Shown piece after piece: positions 10,201 through 22,900 of a DNA stretch of 64,000 nt. The stretch spans positions 31,284 through 95,283 of the forward strand of contig QANZ01054042.1 in the NCBI GenBank assembly GCA_003254925.1, read 5' to 3'. A program made the translations under genes and the position numbers. Each line of letters begins with the position of its first letter. Within the stretch, counting starts at the first letter, position 1. The DNA comes from Chamaecrista fasciculata. Its lineage: Eukaryota > Streptophyta > Magnoliopsida > Fabales > Fabaceae. The notes beneath the pieces were generated by a model. That model did not search any database. It saw only the letters and a program-made list of their open reading frames with translations, and was not told where the DNA came from.

Positions 10201-13200
10201 GTATGTGTGCATTTATTTTTTTCCTTTAATATTTGCGTAATTTTGTTGTGACGTGATACTAACTTCTTTTTTTATTAGAAATGGGCGGTTGATTTGAACA
10301 AATATGCTTGTGAAAGTCTTAAAGTGAACCATCCTGAAACACAGGTATCTATGTGTTTCTCTATTCTATGCATGAATTTACTTATTGTCCCTAAAAGCCT
10401 AATGGGTATACTGCTATGTTTTCTTATGCTGAATGTTCCACCTGTTTACCTTTCTAATCAGGTTAGGAACGAATCAGCAGAGAATTTCCTCTCATTATTG
10501 AGGGAGTGGGAGAAACTATGTAATCATTTTTCTTTGTTCAAAAGCAATGTGTCTCATCATCAGTATGATGAGCTACTTGTAGCAGAAGACGATGAAGATG
10601 AAGCCAGTGAAGAAAATGATAGTGATGATGAGGAGAATGATGAGGTGTTTGAAGTATCAAAAGTGCTTGCTATATGCTATGGTGATCCAAATCAAAATAA
10701 CGAGCAAGGGTTGTACTTTAAGGTATTTAAAGTTTACCTTTTTTGTTTAAGGTTAAATCATTACTTTTGTCCTCACTTCCTTTTACTACCTAAGGCAATG
10801 AAACTACTTATGCTCTGAATATGTTCATTTAGGTGAGCTGGAAGGGCTATGATTCCGATGCAGACACTTGGGAGCCAGTGGAGGGTCTAAGGTGAGCTAA
10901 GAAAATGAATTTGCTCAAAATCATGTTGTACACGCCGTGCAATTTAATCAAAAGTATAAATAGTAATGGCAAAAATACCATTATGGTTCTCAAATTTTCA
11001 AGTTTGTCCCCAAAATTTGTTTACTGTCAATTTTATTCCAAAATTTTTTATTTAGGTCAATTTATCTTTTGCATTTATTCTATCCAATGAATTAACATCA
11101 AACTCCATGTAATTTATAACAAATAATGTAAACTTGTTGGAAAAATAATCTTGATTCAGATTAAAAATCATTTGGAGGTTGTTGTTAATTTATTAGATGG
11201 AATTAGAACAAATGATAAAATCAATTAAAATATAAAGTTTTAGGAAAAAATTGACAATAAACAAATTTTAGGGACGAAATTGAAAACTAATATAAAGTTT
11301 TGGGACAAAAAGGTGTTTTTGCCTTAAGTAATTCGATTTGAATCCTAGATTAATGCTTTGATATATATGATAAGAATTCTACTCTTGTTTTTGAAAGGTT
11401 TGCACTTAGCTGATTTAGGCTTATGAATTGATGTACTTCGTCTAACAAATGAGTTTAACTCAAAGTGACTTTTCGGAGTAATACTTTGGCATTTGATCTT
11501 TTGTTTTTTCGTGCTTCTTTGGTTCTATATGTAGGATGAAACTTAATTTATGTTACTATGGTTTTGCTACAGCAATTGCACAAAAGCAATAAGGGAATTT
11601 GTCATTCAAGGCTTCAACAAAAAGATCTTACCTCTGCCTGTAAGTTTTGTTCGAATTTTACAAATGAATATGCTGATATTGTTCTGTTTACAAATCTTCA
11701 AAATTCTCATCCCATTTGTTATGTATGCAGGGAGATGTTGATGTGATATGCGGCGGTCCTCCTTGTCAAGGCATTAGTGGTTTTAACCGATTCAGGAACA
11801 AAGAAAACCCTTTAAGCGACGAAAAAAATAAGCAACTTATTGTTTTCATGGACATCGTGCAACATTTGAAGCCTAAGTTTTCGTTGATGGAAAACGTTGT
11901 TGATATTGTAAAGTTTGCAAATGGGTTTCTTGGGAGGTACGCAATGGGACGACTTCTTCAAATGAATTATCAAATTCGGATGGGAATAATGGCTGCTGGA
12001 GCTTATGGTCTTCCACAGTTCCGTTTGCGAGTTTTTCTATGGGGAGCCTTGCCTTCTGAGGTACATTGTTTCTTTCTTTTCGTGTCCTTGAGTGGTTTGG
12101 TCCTTAAGTTTATATTAACATGGATTCTTTCGCTTGGTGCAGAAGCTCCCTCAATTCCCTCTTCCAACTCATGATGTTATTGTAAGGGGTATTATTCCTT
12201 TAGAGTTTGATGTAAGTGTAAAAGAAAATGATTTAACTTAAAAAACTTTATGGGGTATTGTTCATTTTGAGTGAGGTAACTTGCTGGCTGATATACTGTG
12301 CATGCAGATTAATACTGTTGCTTATGACGAAGGACATAAAATGGAGTTGCAGAAAAAGCTTGTGTTAGAAGATGCAATCTCTGATCTTCCACCTGTATGC
12401 TTTACCATGCTCGTTGCTTTGTAACTATTTGTTTAATAGTTCATTTGGTAATGGGTATTATTTTACAATGTTATTTTCCAGGTTGATAATAAAGAAAATC
12501 GTGACGAGATACCCTATGGAAAACCACCTCAGACAGAGTTTCAGCGGTTTATTAGACTAAGTAGAAGTGGTAAGAATACGTCAAATTGTTAAGTTATTCG
12601 TTTATGATATGATTTTGCTCTGTTCTTAAAGGTTAAAATGTAGATGAGATTTATAATTGGTTTGTCTTTTGCAGAACTGTTGGGTATGTCGGAGAGATCA
12701 AATTCAACAAAGAAAATGCTTTATGATCATCGTCCGCTTGAATTAAATGCGGATGATTATCAGCGCGTGTGTCGGGTCCCCAAAAAGAAGGTTCTACTTC
12801 ATCATGCAGTCATAATTGTTGCAAAATGATGTTGTAGTGAAGATTTTAAAGCTCAACTTTTAATATATTGGTCGTTTGTCTCAAATCAGGGTGGATGTTT
12901 CAGAGATTTTCCAGGTGTACGTGTTCGATCAGATAATAAGGTTGAATGGGATCCTGATGTAAAACGTGTATATTTAGATTCAGGAAAACCACTGGTAAGT
13001 AATGAAGCAATTTTTTCTTTGTAAAATCTTTGTTGTGTAATGTTTGATTTGTGTGTCTATATAATGTTACTTGTGCTGTTACCATAGGTTCCAGATTATG
13101 CCATGCAATTTATGAAGGGTTCATCATCCAAGTAAGTAATAGATATATCCTGTTTGTTATTGCTGTTGCACAACATGTTGATCTTAAAGTGGCTTTTGTT

Positions 13201-14081
13201 TATTATATGTTTAGACCTTTTGCAAGATTATGGTGGGATGAAACTGTACCAACTGTTGTGACAAGAGCAGAGCCTCATAATCAAGTATGTCTTCTAATAA
13301 AAATTGTCCAGTTCATGCATTATCCTTTCCCGTGAAGGATGTCGTTAACTTAGAATTCTCGAATTGTATGTTTTAATAGGCAATTATGCACCCTGAACAA
13401 GATAGAGTGTTGACAATTCGGGAAAATGCAAGACTTCAAGGTTTTCCAGATTACTATAAGCTCTGTGGGCCTGTCAAAGAGAGGTGACTATCATTTTTGC
13501 TTTTATTTATAAGTTAGCAAAAATATTATTTTGATGTCTTATCTTTGGATAGTATTTAATTTAAGTTAATTTTGTCTTTTATATTTATAATATAATAATT
13601 TAAATTTGTCTATTAGTTAATACCATATAATTTTTTAATAAAATTACCTGACTTGTTTTTTAAATCTTAACAAGCTTTATTGCCAATTTGAGAACAAAAT
13701 TGATATATTGAAGACCCAAATAGAAATAGTACATAATTACGCTGAATACTTTATAATTTTTTTCCATGAATATTATTGAATATGGTCATATCTTTTTAGT
13801 TTCAAATTCTAAATGCTATTAAATGTGTTTAAAAGATGATATTGTTATACATCTTTTTTTAACTTTGGTTCCCTCTATTTTGTAAATGGTATTGCATTAG
13901 GTACATTCAAGTTGGTAATGCAGTTGCAGTTCCAGTAGCTAGAGCTTTAGGATATGCATTAGGCCTTGCATTTCAAGGTTCTGGCAGTGATGGACCACTG
14001 TTTCAGTTATATAATAAATTTCCCATGATTCGGGAAATAATTTCTTCTGAATCATCAGAAGATAATGTTGCAAGGACCTAA
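7273..14081 (+). CDS. CMT3: CMT3-type chromomethylase (CHG DNA methyltransferase)
   Basis: Cytosine-5 DNA methyltransferase. CMT3 enzymes maintain CHG methylation at H3K9me2-marked nucleosomes in the nucleus. Twenty-one exons: 7273-7473, 8642-8676, 8806-8905, 9322-9429, 9527-9646, 9747-9846, 9924-10138, 10279-10344, 10462-10722, 10833-10891, 11573-11639, 11731-12060, 12143-12211, 12308-12394, 12482-12569, 12675-12790, 12890-12994, 13088-13131, 13215-13284, 13380-13483, 13901-14081. They encode 841 residues, about the size of Arabidopsis CMT3 and far shorter than CMT2. Domains in order: lysine-rich N-terminus, BAH (about 95-220), motif [10 protein letters not shown] (about 264), an acidic stretch, a chromodomain (about 377-437) with F378, W405 and Y408 at cage positions, motif IV GGPPCQG with catalytic C456, ENV (498-500), the target-recognition region, and motif X ([17 protein letters not shown]). 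The last codons (VART-stop) come from a duplicated lipid-transfer exon. Confidence 0.93.
10968..11323. mobile_element. Foldback MITE in chromomethylase intron 10
   Basis: The ends GGCAAAAATACC and GGTGTTTTTGCC are inverted repeats, and the arms mirror each other (CCCAAAATTTG versus CAAATTTTAGGG). The flanking 9-mers AATAGTAAT and TTAAGTAAT match only partly, so any target duplication has decayed. It lies wholly within the intron and does not touch the splice sites. Confidence 0.55.
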
Positions 14082-14952
14082 GGATTGTCAATTCCTCCCG
14101 GTCTCAAATGTGGAAGTACGTATAAACCTAAATATGTTATTTATATATATATATATATTATTTGATATCGTCTATTCTTTTAATTAATTTGCTGTAAATA
14201 TATTGCTAGCTTAAGTAACACTGTAAATTAATTATATTGTTTCAGGTTATACCGTTCCTCCAACTCCCAATGCATGAAACTGCAAACTCCAAGGCGTACC
14301 TTCATGGAATAAATAAAACTATATATATGGTGTCTTACCATTTTATGCTTTCTTCTCATTTTGTACCTTCTTCTAAGTTAATCAAAATTTAGTCACTTTC
14401 TCCCTTCCCTTCCCTTTATTCTCTCTTTAGTCAATGCTAAATCATACAGCAACACACAAACTTTTGAAGATCCCAGCCACTTAAACATTATTAACAAAAT
14501 TAATCACTCCAAAATATATATATTAAACTTTTGTATAATAATGTTAGACAGGTTTAGTGAAAAAGACACGCAGTATTTGATGTTTTAAGTGCTAAAGTTT
14601 TAATATGGCTCCGTCATTTGAAAAATATAAAATATAACTAGTTTTATCTTCTTTTTTTGGATTAAGAGAAACTCCTAAGGAATAAACTAAAGAAAGCAAA
14701 CAAGTAAAAAACAGAGCAAATAGAAGGAAAAGCAAAAAACGATGCAGCTCCCACAGAGACCCTATCTTAACAACAATTTTCACTTTTAAAGCGACAAGAT
14801 CATTTAAATTTCTATGGAAGTAAACAAAACAAACTATATTATTTCAACCATCTCAATTTTCGGAGACAATTAAATATCCATAGTATAATAAAAATAAGTA
14901 ATTAAGCATGCCATTAATAAAATTTAATATTTTGAAAAAGAAAGGTTGACTA
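14066..14952 (+). pseudogene. Partial duplicate of the lipid-transfer gene (3' half)
   Basis: Sequence from 14066 onward matches the lipid-transfer gene from 3127: the end of exon 1 (TGTTGCAAGGACCT, then the SIPPG.KCGS region), the intron with its GTACGT donor and TTTCAG acceptor, exon 2 (encoding YTVPPTPNA-stop) and the 3' flank to about 14952 (matching about 4590). The signal peptide and the first six cysteines are missing, and the Cys97 codon TGC is replaced by TAA, so it cannot make a lipid-transfer protein. The first four codons and this TAA serve as the end of the chromomethylase reading frame. The copy lacks the intron MITE of the parent gene and has its own small differences near 14650-14790. 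Confidence 0.85.
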
Positions 14953-15877
14953 CAATTTTATTAGTCCTGCTTTTTGTTGGAGTTATTTAGACCACCATTC
15001 TATATAGAAAACAGTAAATATTGATTTATCACAAAATATAAATTTGTGCATTGAATTGGAATAATAATCTATTCCATGAATATACACAAAATTTAATGTA
15101 ATTATTAGATACTATATGAAAATTTGTTAACAAGTGATTGAAACATTGTATCAGCACTAATGGAATTATTTTCAATGTTTAATATATTATAATTTTTTTT
15201 GATAATTCTATTTCTCAATATATCATGCTATTAGTTTTTTCAGCTAATCATGGTAATTATAATTTAAAGTATATTATTTAAGACAATGATTTAATAAAAT
15301 AATTTTTAGGGTAATCGTAGTAATTATAATTAATAGTATATTATTTAAGGACGATAAATAGATGAAATATCCGCTTTATTATTTGCAGGATTCTCTTTTA
15401 CTACTTTTTAATAAAGCCTGAAATATCACTTATATATTAGCCAATGAAATTTCTAGCGCGAGTCACTAGATCACAAATGTAATGGAAGTTTTTGTATTAA
15501 TTGTAAGTATTATTACATCCAAATTCAAAATGTTTTTATTTGATTTATGAAAAAAAAATTTGCATTTATCCGCTCGTTAAAATTAAAAATAATCAAATGT
15601 GGTCTTTATAACACATTATCCTAATTCCTAACCTTGATTTATGGGAATGACTATAGAGGTTCAATTCTTGCATAATAAATTTGTACTAATTACTTTACGA
15701 GTTCAAATAGATATATAAATATTATTTAGGACCAAGATATATAAATATTATTTTAAAATATTAATTACTTTACCCTTAATTAACCAAAAAAGTAATCTTG
15801 ATGAATAAAATTTTCAATTTAACTATTATAAAAGATAATTTTTTAGTATTAAACTTTTGTATTTAAACAAAAATTAA
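14953..15877. other. AT-rich intergenic sequence
   Basis: This is very AT-rich DNA between the duplicated lipid-transfer fragment and the short Helitron. I see no open frame with domain content, no tRNA-like element and no terminal repeats. Confidence 0.6.
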
Positions 15878-16093
15878 TCTATATATATCTATATCTATAT
15901 CTATCCTATATATCTTATATTATATGACTCCAACCATTTCTGGTCGTCCATATTTAAAACTATAGTCTATGAAATTAAAAATAAAATAAAATTTACTATT
16001 TGGTGTCTCTTTCTTTACTAGGTTAACAATTTAGTCCTTTATTTATTTTACATACATATTTGCGTGCCCGTTAGGACACGCAAAGCCCCTAGT
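15878..16093 (+). mobile_element. Short nonautonomous Helitron
   Basis: It starts TCTATATATATC after an A and ends GCCCCTAGT before a T, the A|TC...CTAGT|T arrangement of Helitrons. A hairpin with 8-bp arms TTTGCGTG/CACGCAAA (about 16059-16084) sits just before the CTAGT end. It has no coding sequence. A truncated relative lies in the opposite orientation at 50851-50965. A diverged, hairpin-less repeat of its interior appears to follow at about 16130-16250. Confidence 0.7.
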
Positions 16094-16518
16094 TATATTA
16101 TATGTGAGAGAAGCCTTTGGTTGTCCTTCAACTTATACTAAGATAAAAATATTACATGTAATTAAAATGAGAAAAAATTTATTATTTAATATTTTCTTTT
16201 TTACTGAGTTAACGATTTGATTCCTCATTTACTTTACATATGTAAAAATAACTAACCGTTGTAAAATTTTTTTACACATATTCAAATATTATAGTTAGAT
16301 CTCGAGTTAAGACAAAAATGAGAAAAATGTGACAGTAATGAAAAAGGCCAATGTTTATACAGTGACCATCTCTAAAAAGTTGAAACTAACAAGCGTCAGG
16401 ATTACAAATATAACAGCAATACCAAAGTAGAAGAAAAAAAAAATCACAGAAAACAGTCAAAATATATTTTGAGACACAAATAGAATTCATTTTGTAGTTT
16501 AGAGACCGAAATGATATT

Positions 16519-16549
<31 letters not shown>

Positions 16550-16962
16550 GAAAGAGAAGTAAAAGTAAAAAAAAAAGGGACCGCTCTGAGTTCAACTGTA
16601 AAATTGCGATGAAACACCGTCGTAGATATTTTCCCCTTTAGATTGTAACCCTTTGATTCTCTTTCCGGATTTACCTCGTTTGACCCATTTGGTTTCTTAG
16701 AGAGAGAGAGAGAGAGTGACATTTCTCTAACTTCCGCACTCTCTCCCTTCTTCCTTCATTCCGAGGCATTCACTGTGCGCCCGTTAACAACAATTCTCAA
16801 GCGAGCGTTTCAGTTTTTGCCTCACAGCCTTCTTTGTTCTCTACCAAAACCCTCTCTCCTTCGCTTCTTTTCATTTCCTAAACCTCGAAAGTTCGAATTC
16901 ATTGTCCCCTTGCAGAGATCACAAGTTGTGTTATAGAAATAGTTTTTGTTGTTGTTCTTCTA
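16094..16962 (+). other. Upstream region and leader of the DDT/PHD gene
   Basis: Up to about 16600 this is AT-rich intergenic DNA with GAAAA-type simple repeats (about 16528-16556). Between 16695 and 16717 there is a short (GA)n run, then a CT-rich stretch (16720-16870) typical of plant 5' leaders. No clear TATA box was identified. Confidence 0.45.
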
Positions 16963-19900
16963 ATGGAGTTCGTGGGCAGAACCGTAAAGAAAGAGGTCAA
17001 GGGGGTCGGGGTCGTCTCGGGAACAGTGAAATCTTATGATTCAATGTCTGGGTTCGTCGAGATCGTCTACGAAGATGGTAATTCGGAGGAAATGGAATCG
17101 TCTGACGTAGCTTCTCTTCTGCAAGGTGAAACGGAGCTCGTGGAGGTGAAGCGCCGGGTCGGCAGGAAGCCTAAAAAGCGGCGTCGCGTTGAACGAAAGC
17201 AGGAAACCAGTGGAAGCAGCTCAGGTAATATTAGTGAGAATTTGGTGATTTCCATGCCTAATGATTCTGAATTTAAGGGGGTTTTGGATGAAAATGTTTC
17301 TGCTGGTGGGAATTTAGAAGTAAATGATGAATTAGATTGTGGGTTGGAGAAAAGCCCAAGTGGGGGTAATGGGGCGGGAGGAAATTTGATTTTTGGCACA
17401 GACATTATGGGCAATGTGAATTGGAGTGCCAGCTCTAATGGGGGGATAGAAAACCAACGGAAGGAAAGTGGGTATGAAGAGAAATCGAAAGAAAGTGTAT
17501 TTACAAATGGGGATTCGAAAATTTCGGATTGTGTAAAAGATGGGTTTGATTTGAATGCTAGACTTAATCTGAACGAGGATTTGGATCTGAACGATGGGTG
17601 TAGTTCACTTGCTAATACAAAGGATGGTTCGAAGGAAAGGGGTTGTATTGATTTAAATTTGGATGTAAATAATGAAATTGACGTCAGCCTGAACATGGCT
17701 AATTTGAGTTGTTCAGCAATGGAAACTTCGAAGCGGGAATGTAATTTTGATTTAAATGTGGAGGTATGTGATGAAGTTAAGGAAACTGAGGTTTATGCTG
17801 ATGGAGACAAAGTGTCAGATGGAGGCCGTTTGTTTGGTAAGATGGGTCAAAGCGAAGAATCGGAGACAGATATTAGTCAAAATCCTTTTGAAGATGATAG
17901 TGTTAAAAGGAAATTGGATGATATCCCCAATTCTATCAAATTAGAGGCAACTAATAGTTCCCTTGAGCATGCGGGTAAAGATGACTCTTTGAGTTCGATT
18001 GAGGCAAACGGAGATGGAGTTTGCGATAGAGTTATTGCAGTTATTGATTCTCCTGCAGTTTCAAATGCTATTTCTGTTAAGGATTGTGATTCTGGGGAGG
18101 TTAGACAAGATCATAGTCCTTCAGAACCTGGTAATGCTGTTGTTCATGAGAGCCAAGATGAACTGGGAAGTCAAGGTAAACAAGGACGTTTTCAGAGGAA
18201 GAGAAGAAAATTATCTGATAATCTGACACCGACCTCTGAGACAGTTTTAAGGAGGAGTTCTCGCCGAGCATCAGCTATGAAACATGATTCAAGCACCACA
18301 ATATTGAATGTTACGGATGATGTGTCAGTATCTCAAGGACCAAGTGCATTAACTGAAGAAAAAACTATTATTTCTGGTCGTGAGCAATATGAACACCCCA
18401 GCTTTCTTACGCAAAAGCTGCAATTACCCCCCTCTTCTCAAAACCTGAACTTAGATGATATTCCAGTTCTTGATCTTTTTTCTATATATGCCTGTTTGAG
18501 GTCATTCAGTACTATATTATTTTTAAGTCCATTTGAACTGGAGGACTTCGTAGCTGCACTGAAGAGTGTAAATCCTAATGTATTGTTTGATAGCATTCAT
18601 GTCTCTATTTTGCAAACTCTTAGAAAGCACTTGGAATACCTTTCCAATGAGAGTTGCCAATCTGCATCTGATTGTCTGAGGTATATTTTCTTTTCCTATT
18701 TATTGGCCTTGCAAATCAATCCATTTTGTATTAATTCTTGTGTATCATATCCTTTCTTTGACTTTTCCTTTTTGCAGGAGTTTGAACTGGGATCTATTGG
18801 ACCTGGTTACATGGCCTGTTTTTGTGGCTGAGTACCTTCTTATTCATGGTTCAGGACTTAAAACTGGTTTTGATCTTAAGCACTTGATGTTTGAAAGTGA
18901 CTATCACCAGCAGCCTGTGACTGTAAAGGTTAAAATTCTTCAGTGCCTTTGTGATGATATGATTGAAGTGGAAGCCATAAGGCTGGAGCTTAACAGAAGA
19001 TCTATGTTGACTGAGACTGATGTGAGTTTTGACCAGAGTATGTATTTTGACATTTGCAAGAAGAGGAGAGCTCTAATGGATGTCTCTGGTGGCTCTTGTC
19101 TGACTGAGGAGATTGTTGATGACACAACTGATTGGAACAGTGATGAATGCTGCCTTTGCAAGATGGATGGAAGATTAATATGCTGTGATGGTTGTCCTGC
19201 TGCATTCCACTCTAGGTGTGTCGGAGTTGCAAATGATCATTTACCTGAGGGTGACTGGTATTGCCCTGAGTGTGCAATCAGCAGACAGAAGCCATGGATG
19301 AAACCACAAAAATCACTTCGAGGAGCAGAGCTTTTAGGAATTGATCATCATGGCCGTCTTTATTATAACAGCTGCGGTTACCTGTTAGTGTAAGTGTCTA
19401 GATTCATTTTTTTTCTGGATGTACTAATTACTTCCTTACTCTTATCTGTGTCAGATGTTCTCTGTCTACAAGTAATCATACATGGTTAACTTATGAATAA
19501 TACTACCTATGTTAGGGTGCACATATAGTCTGAATGCATAATATGAATTTACATGAAATGGAGGTAGAGTAAATCATGAAAACCTAATCTTATCCTCATT
19601 TTGGGCTGATTTGCTATGACTTGGTGTCTTAGCAGTTGATATTTAGTCCCTTGCCCTTTCCCTGTGTATGGCAAGAGGATATACTCTAAATAGGGCAAGC
19701 TCCAACATTCTAACATATGTTTATTTCTCTTGCGGTAGATCTTTCTCTGGCTGGTGGTCCCCTTGAATTTTTTTTTCACTCTCTGTTATTCCTCATTCAG
19801 CCAACAGAATTAATGTTGGGCACAACGTTTGAAGAAGCTGGTTTATTGGCTCCTCCCTTTCTATTTGATCATTCCATTTCGCCACAAACTATCTTTTTCC

Positions 19901-22900
19901 TGAATTTAGAACTATTATTGAATGGCTTGGATCATTCAAGTGAATATTTTTGCTTATAACTGTAGAAACTTCTAATTATACACTAGTTATACACTAGTTA
20001 TGAATGATACAGATGTTCAAACCATTCTTGATTGGTACTGCTTTTCATCATCTTAGCATACTTTCTCTGACTTTTAAAAACTTTGCAGGTCAGACTCATC
20101 AGACATGGAATCCTTGTTCAGTTACTACCACAGAAACGATCTACATGCTGTAATAGAAGTGCTAAAATCGGAAGATGATTTCTATGGTGGCATATTAATG
20201 GGTATCTACAAGCACTGGAATATTCCTTTTGACTTAAATGGAGAAGCTAGTAAGTCCGAAGTCTTAAATCAAAGTGCTGTCAAAAGCATGCAGATGAAGG
20301 TAGAATACTCTACTATATGTCCACCCTTAGCCCCTTTTACATCTTCAGAAACATTCTTGGACACGAATCAGGGTAATGATCAAAGGAAGGTTGAAGAAAA
20401 TTCAATGGTTGGATGCTGTGTGCAACTTGGTCAACAGTTTCTAAAAGCTGGGAATCAGTTAGGTTCAGTGGCAACAATAGAAAGTCCTTGTGTTGCTTCC
20501 GAAGGATCAGGTGATATTACACAAATGAGATCAGCCCCTGATAATATTCTAAACTATGGTTCCCATGATTCCAATGGATTCAATGGGTCTTTGAATCAGT
20601 CAGGAATACCAGAAAAGTCTCATCCAGTTGGTCACTGTTCCTTGACATCTTCCAGCTTAGATGGGAGAGATAAAGTAAATTTAACATCTGCAGGGACTAG
20701 CTATACTGCATCTACTTTGTCCACTGGGAATCAAGACCCTTTAGAAGTGCCATGTGGAACTAACTACATAAACTATTACAGCTTTGCTCGGACAGCCTCA
20801 TTAGTGGCAGAGGAGATGATGCGTAAATCTCCTGAAAAGATCAATAAGAACTTAGTAATGTCTGAAGAAGACTTAATCTCAGAACAAGCAAAGGCAATTG
20901 TTAAGAAATCTACAAACTTTTACTGGCCAAGTTTGCAAAATGTAAATGCAGCTGCCCAAAAAGAAAAATGCGGGTGGTGCTTTTGTTGCAAAGTTGAAAA
21001 TGATGACAGGGATTGCTTGTTTAACACTGTGGTGAGGCCTGTTAAGGAAGTTTCTAAAAGTAATTTAGTCGGGCTTCAACCTAAGAAGAACCCAAATTCC
21101 CATCTTAGAGATGTCATATATCATATTCTCTCCCTCGAGGATCGGTTACGTGGGCTTCTGTCAGGGCCATGGTTGAATCTTCATCATTCTAAGATTTGGC
21201 GGAAAGATCTTCTAAAGGCATCTGATGTTGCATCTGTTAAATGCTTATTACTCACTGTAAGGATATGTTTCTGTGTCCCTCTCAATTATTTATATTTCTG
21301 TCATTATTTGAGTAGGTGATGATTTGGTTACAAGTTATGATAAGCACGTTCAAACTCATTGGTTAACTCATCACTTATTCTATAGCATTTCAATAATCCC
21401 TGTTAAGTTTTCTCGCTGGTTACTGGTAGTGCTAATTCAGTGTTAAACAAAATCAACTGTTGCTTTCTAGATGCATTAGTTTATGCACATGTTAGTTGAA
21501 AAAAGTTGAGTACTAAATAACTTTCTGTATGTTAAGCGCTATAAATTTTGTTATTGAAGTTGAAGTTATTTTTTTCCCTTTCAATGTGAATTACACACCT
21601 TGATGATTCACAATCGCCTTCTTCATCTTAATTAATCATGCTCTTTTCAGCCAGCTTCAAGTGTACTCTCTAAATTGTTACGTTGGATTGTGTTTTGAGA
21701 TTTACCAAATTCATGACCTGACTTGGGATGTTACTTAACTTCCTCATTTGACTCTCACTACTTTCTATTTTATTTAATATTTTATGTCAAATATAATTTT
21801 AATTTTAATATATTATATGGTTTATGTGACCAATGACCAGAAAACCTCAAAGCCATATAATGTAGTATAAGATATGTGTAGAATTATTGGAACTCAAGCC
21901 TGCTCACGCCAAAAGAAAGAGTTCTTTCAAAGTGGTTAGCTGAGCTCAGATAATCTGGATTTTTGAGTTTAGACTGTCTGAATGTTTATAATTAGTATCC
22001 TTATATTTTCTGCAGTTGGAATCCAATTTGCAGCCTCGTGCACTTTCGGCAGACTGGTCAAAACATGTGGATTCCGTTGCTACCATGGGTTCAGCTTGTC
22101 ATGTTGTGGCCAGTTCATCACGTACATCCTCAAGGCATAGCATTGGAAGGAAAAGGACTAGGTGTTCAGATATTGAATCCAACTCATCTTCTAACATAAG
22201 TGGTTTGGGAACATATTGGTGGAGAGGTGGTAGGCTTTCACGTCATTTGTTTAATTGGAAGGTTTTGCCTCCTGCCTTGGTAATGAAGGCTGCTAGACAA
22301 GGTCTGCAAAATTATTTTTTTCTAATATTAATAGTATTGCTAGTGTTTGGAGTTAATTAATCTTGATTATTTTAAAACTGCTTTGAGATTCTGCAGCTGG
22401 GTGTACAAAGATACCGGGCATACTATATCCTGAGAATTCTGATCTTGCAAGAAGAAGCAAGTACATTGCTTGGCGAGCTGCTATTGAGACATCAATTAGT
22501 GTTGAGCAGCTTGCTATTCAGGTATGATCACTTGAACTTTGATGGATTAGTGGCGCTCATCTTGAACGGAGATCTACCCATTTCTGGTCTATAACCCGGG
22601 TATTGTGGTTTGATTCTTTAAGATATCTTTGGTACCTTATACACAAAAACCTGTAAAGTTTTCTGTTGCAATCAAATGTTGAGAGTTAAATAGGAGCTTC
22701 TCAGACAATTTCAAAATAAAATATCTACTCATGTAGGAGGGAAAAGGGGGATTACATAAAATTTTTTAAGATATCTTTGGTACCTTATACACAAAAACCT
22801 GTAAAGTTTTCTGTTGCAATCAAATGTTGAGAGTTAAATAGGAGCTTCTCAGACAATTTCAAAATAAAATATCTACTCATGTAGGAGGGAAAAGGGGGAT

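Noticed and set aside
14066..14290. A second functional lipid-transfer gene
   Set aside because: It lacks a start, signal peptide and six of eight cysteines, and the Cys97 codon is a stop. It is a partial duplicate.
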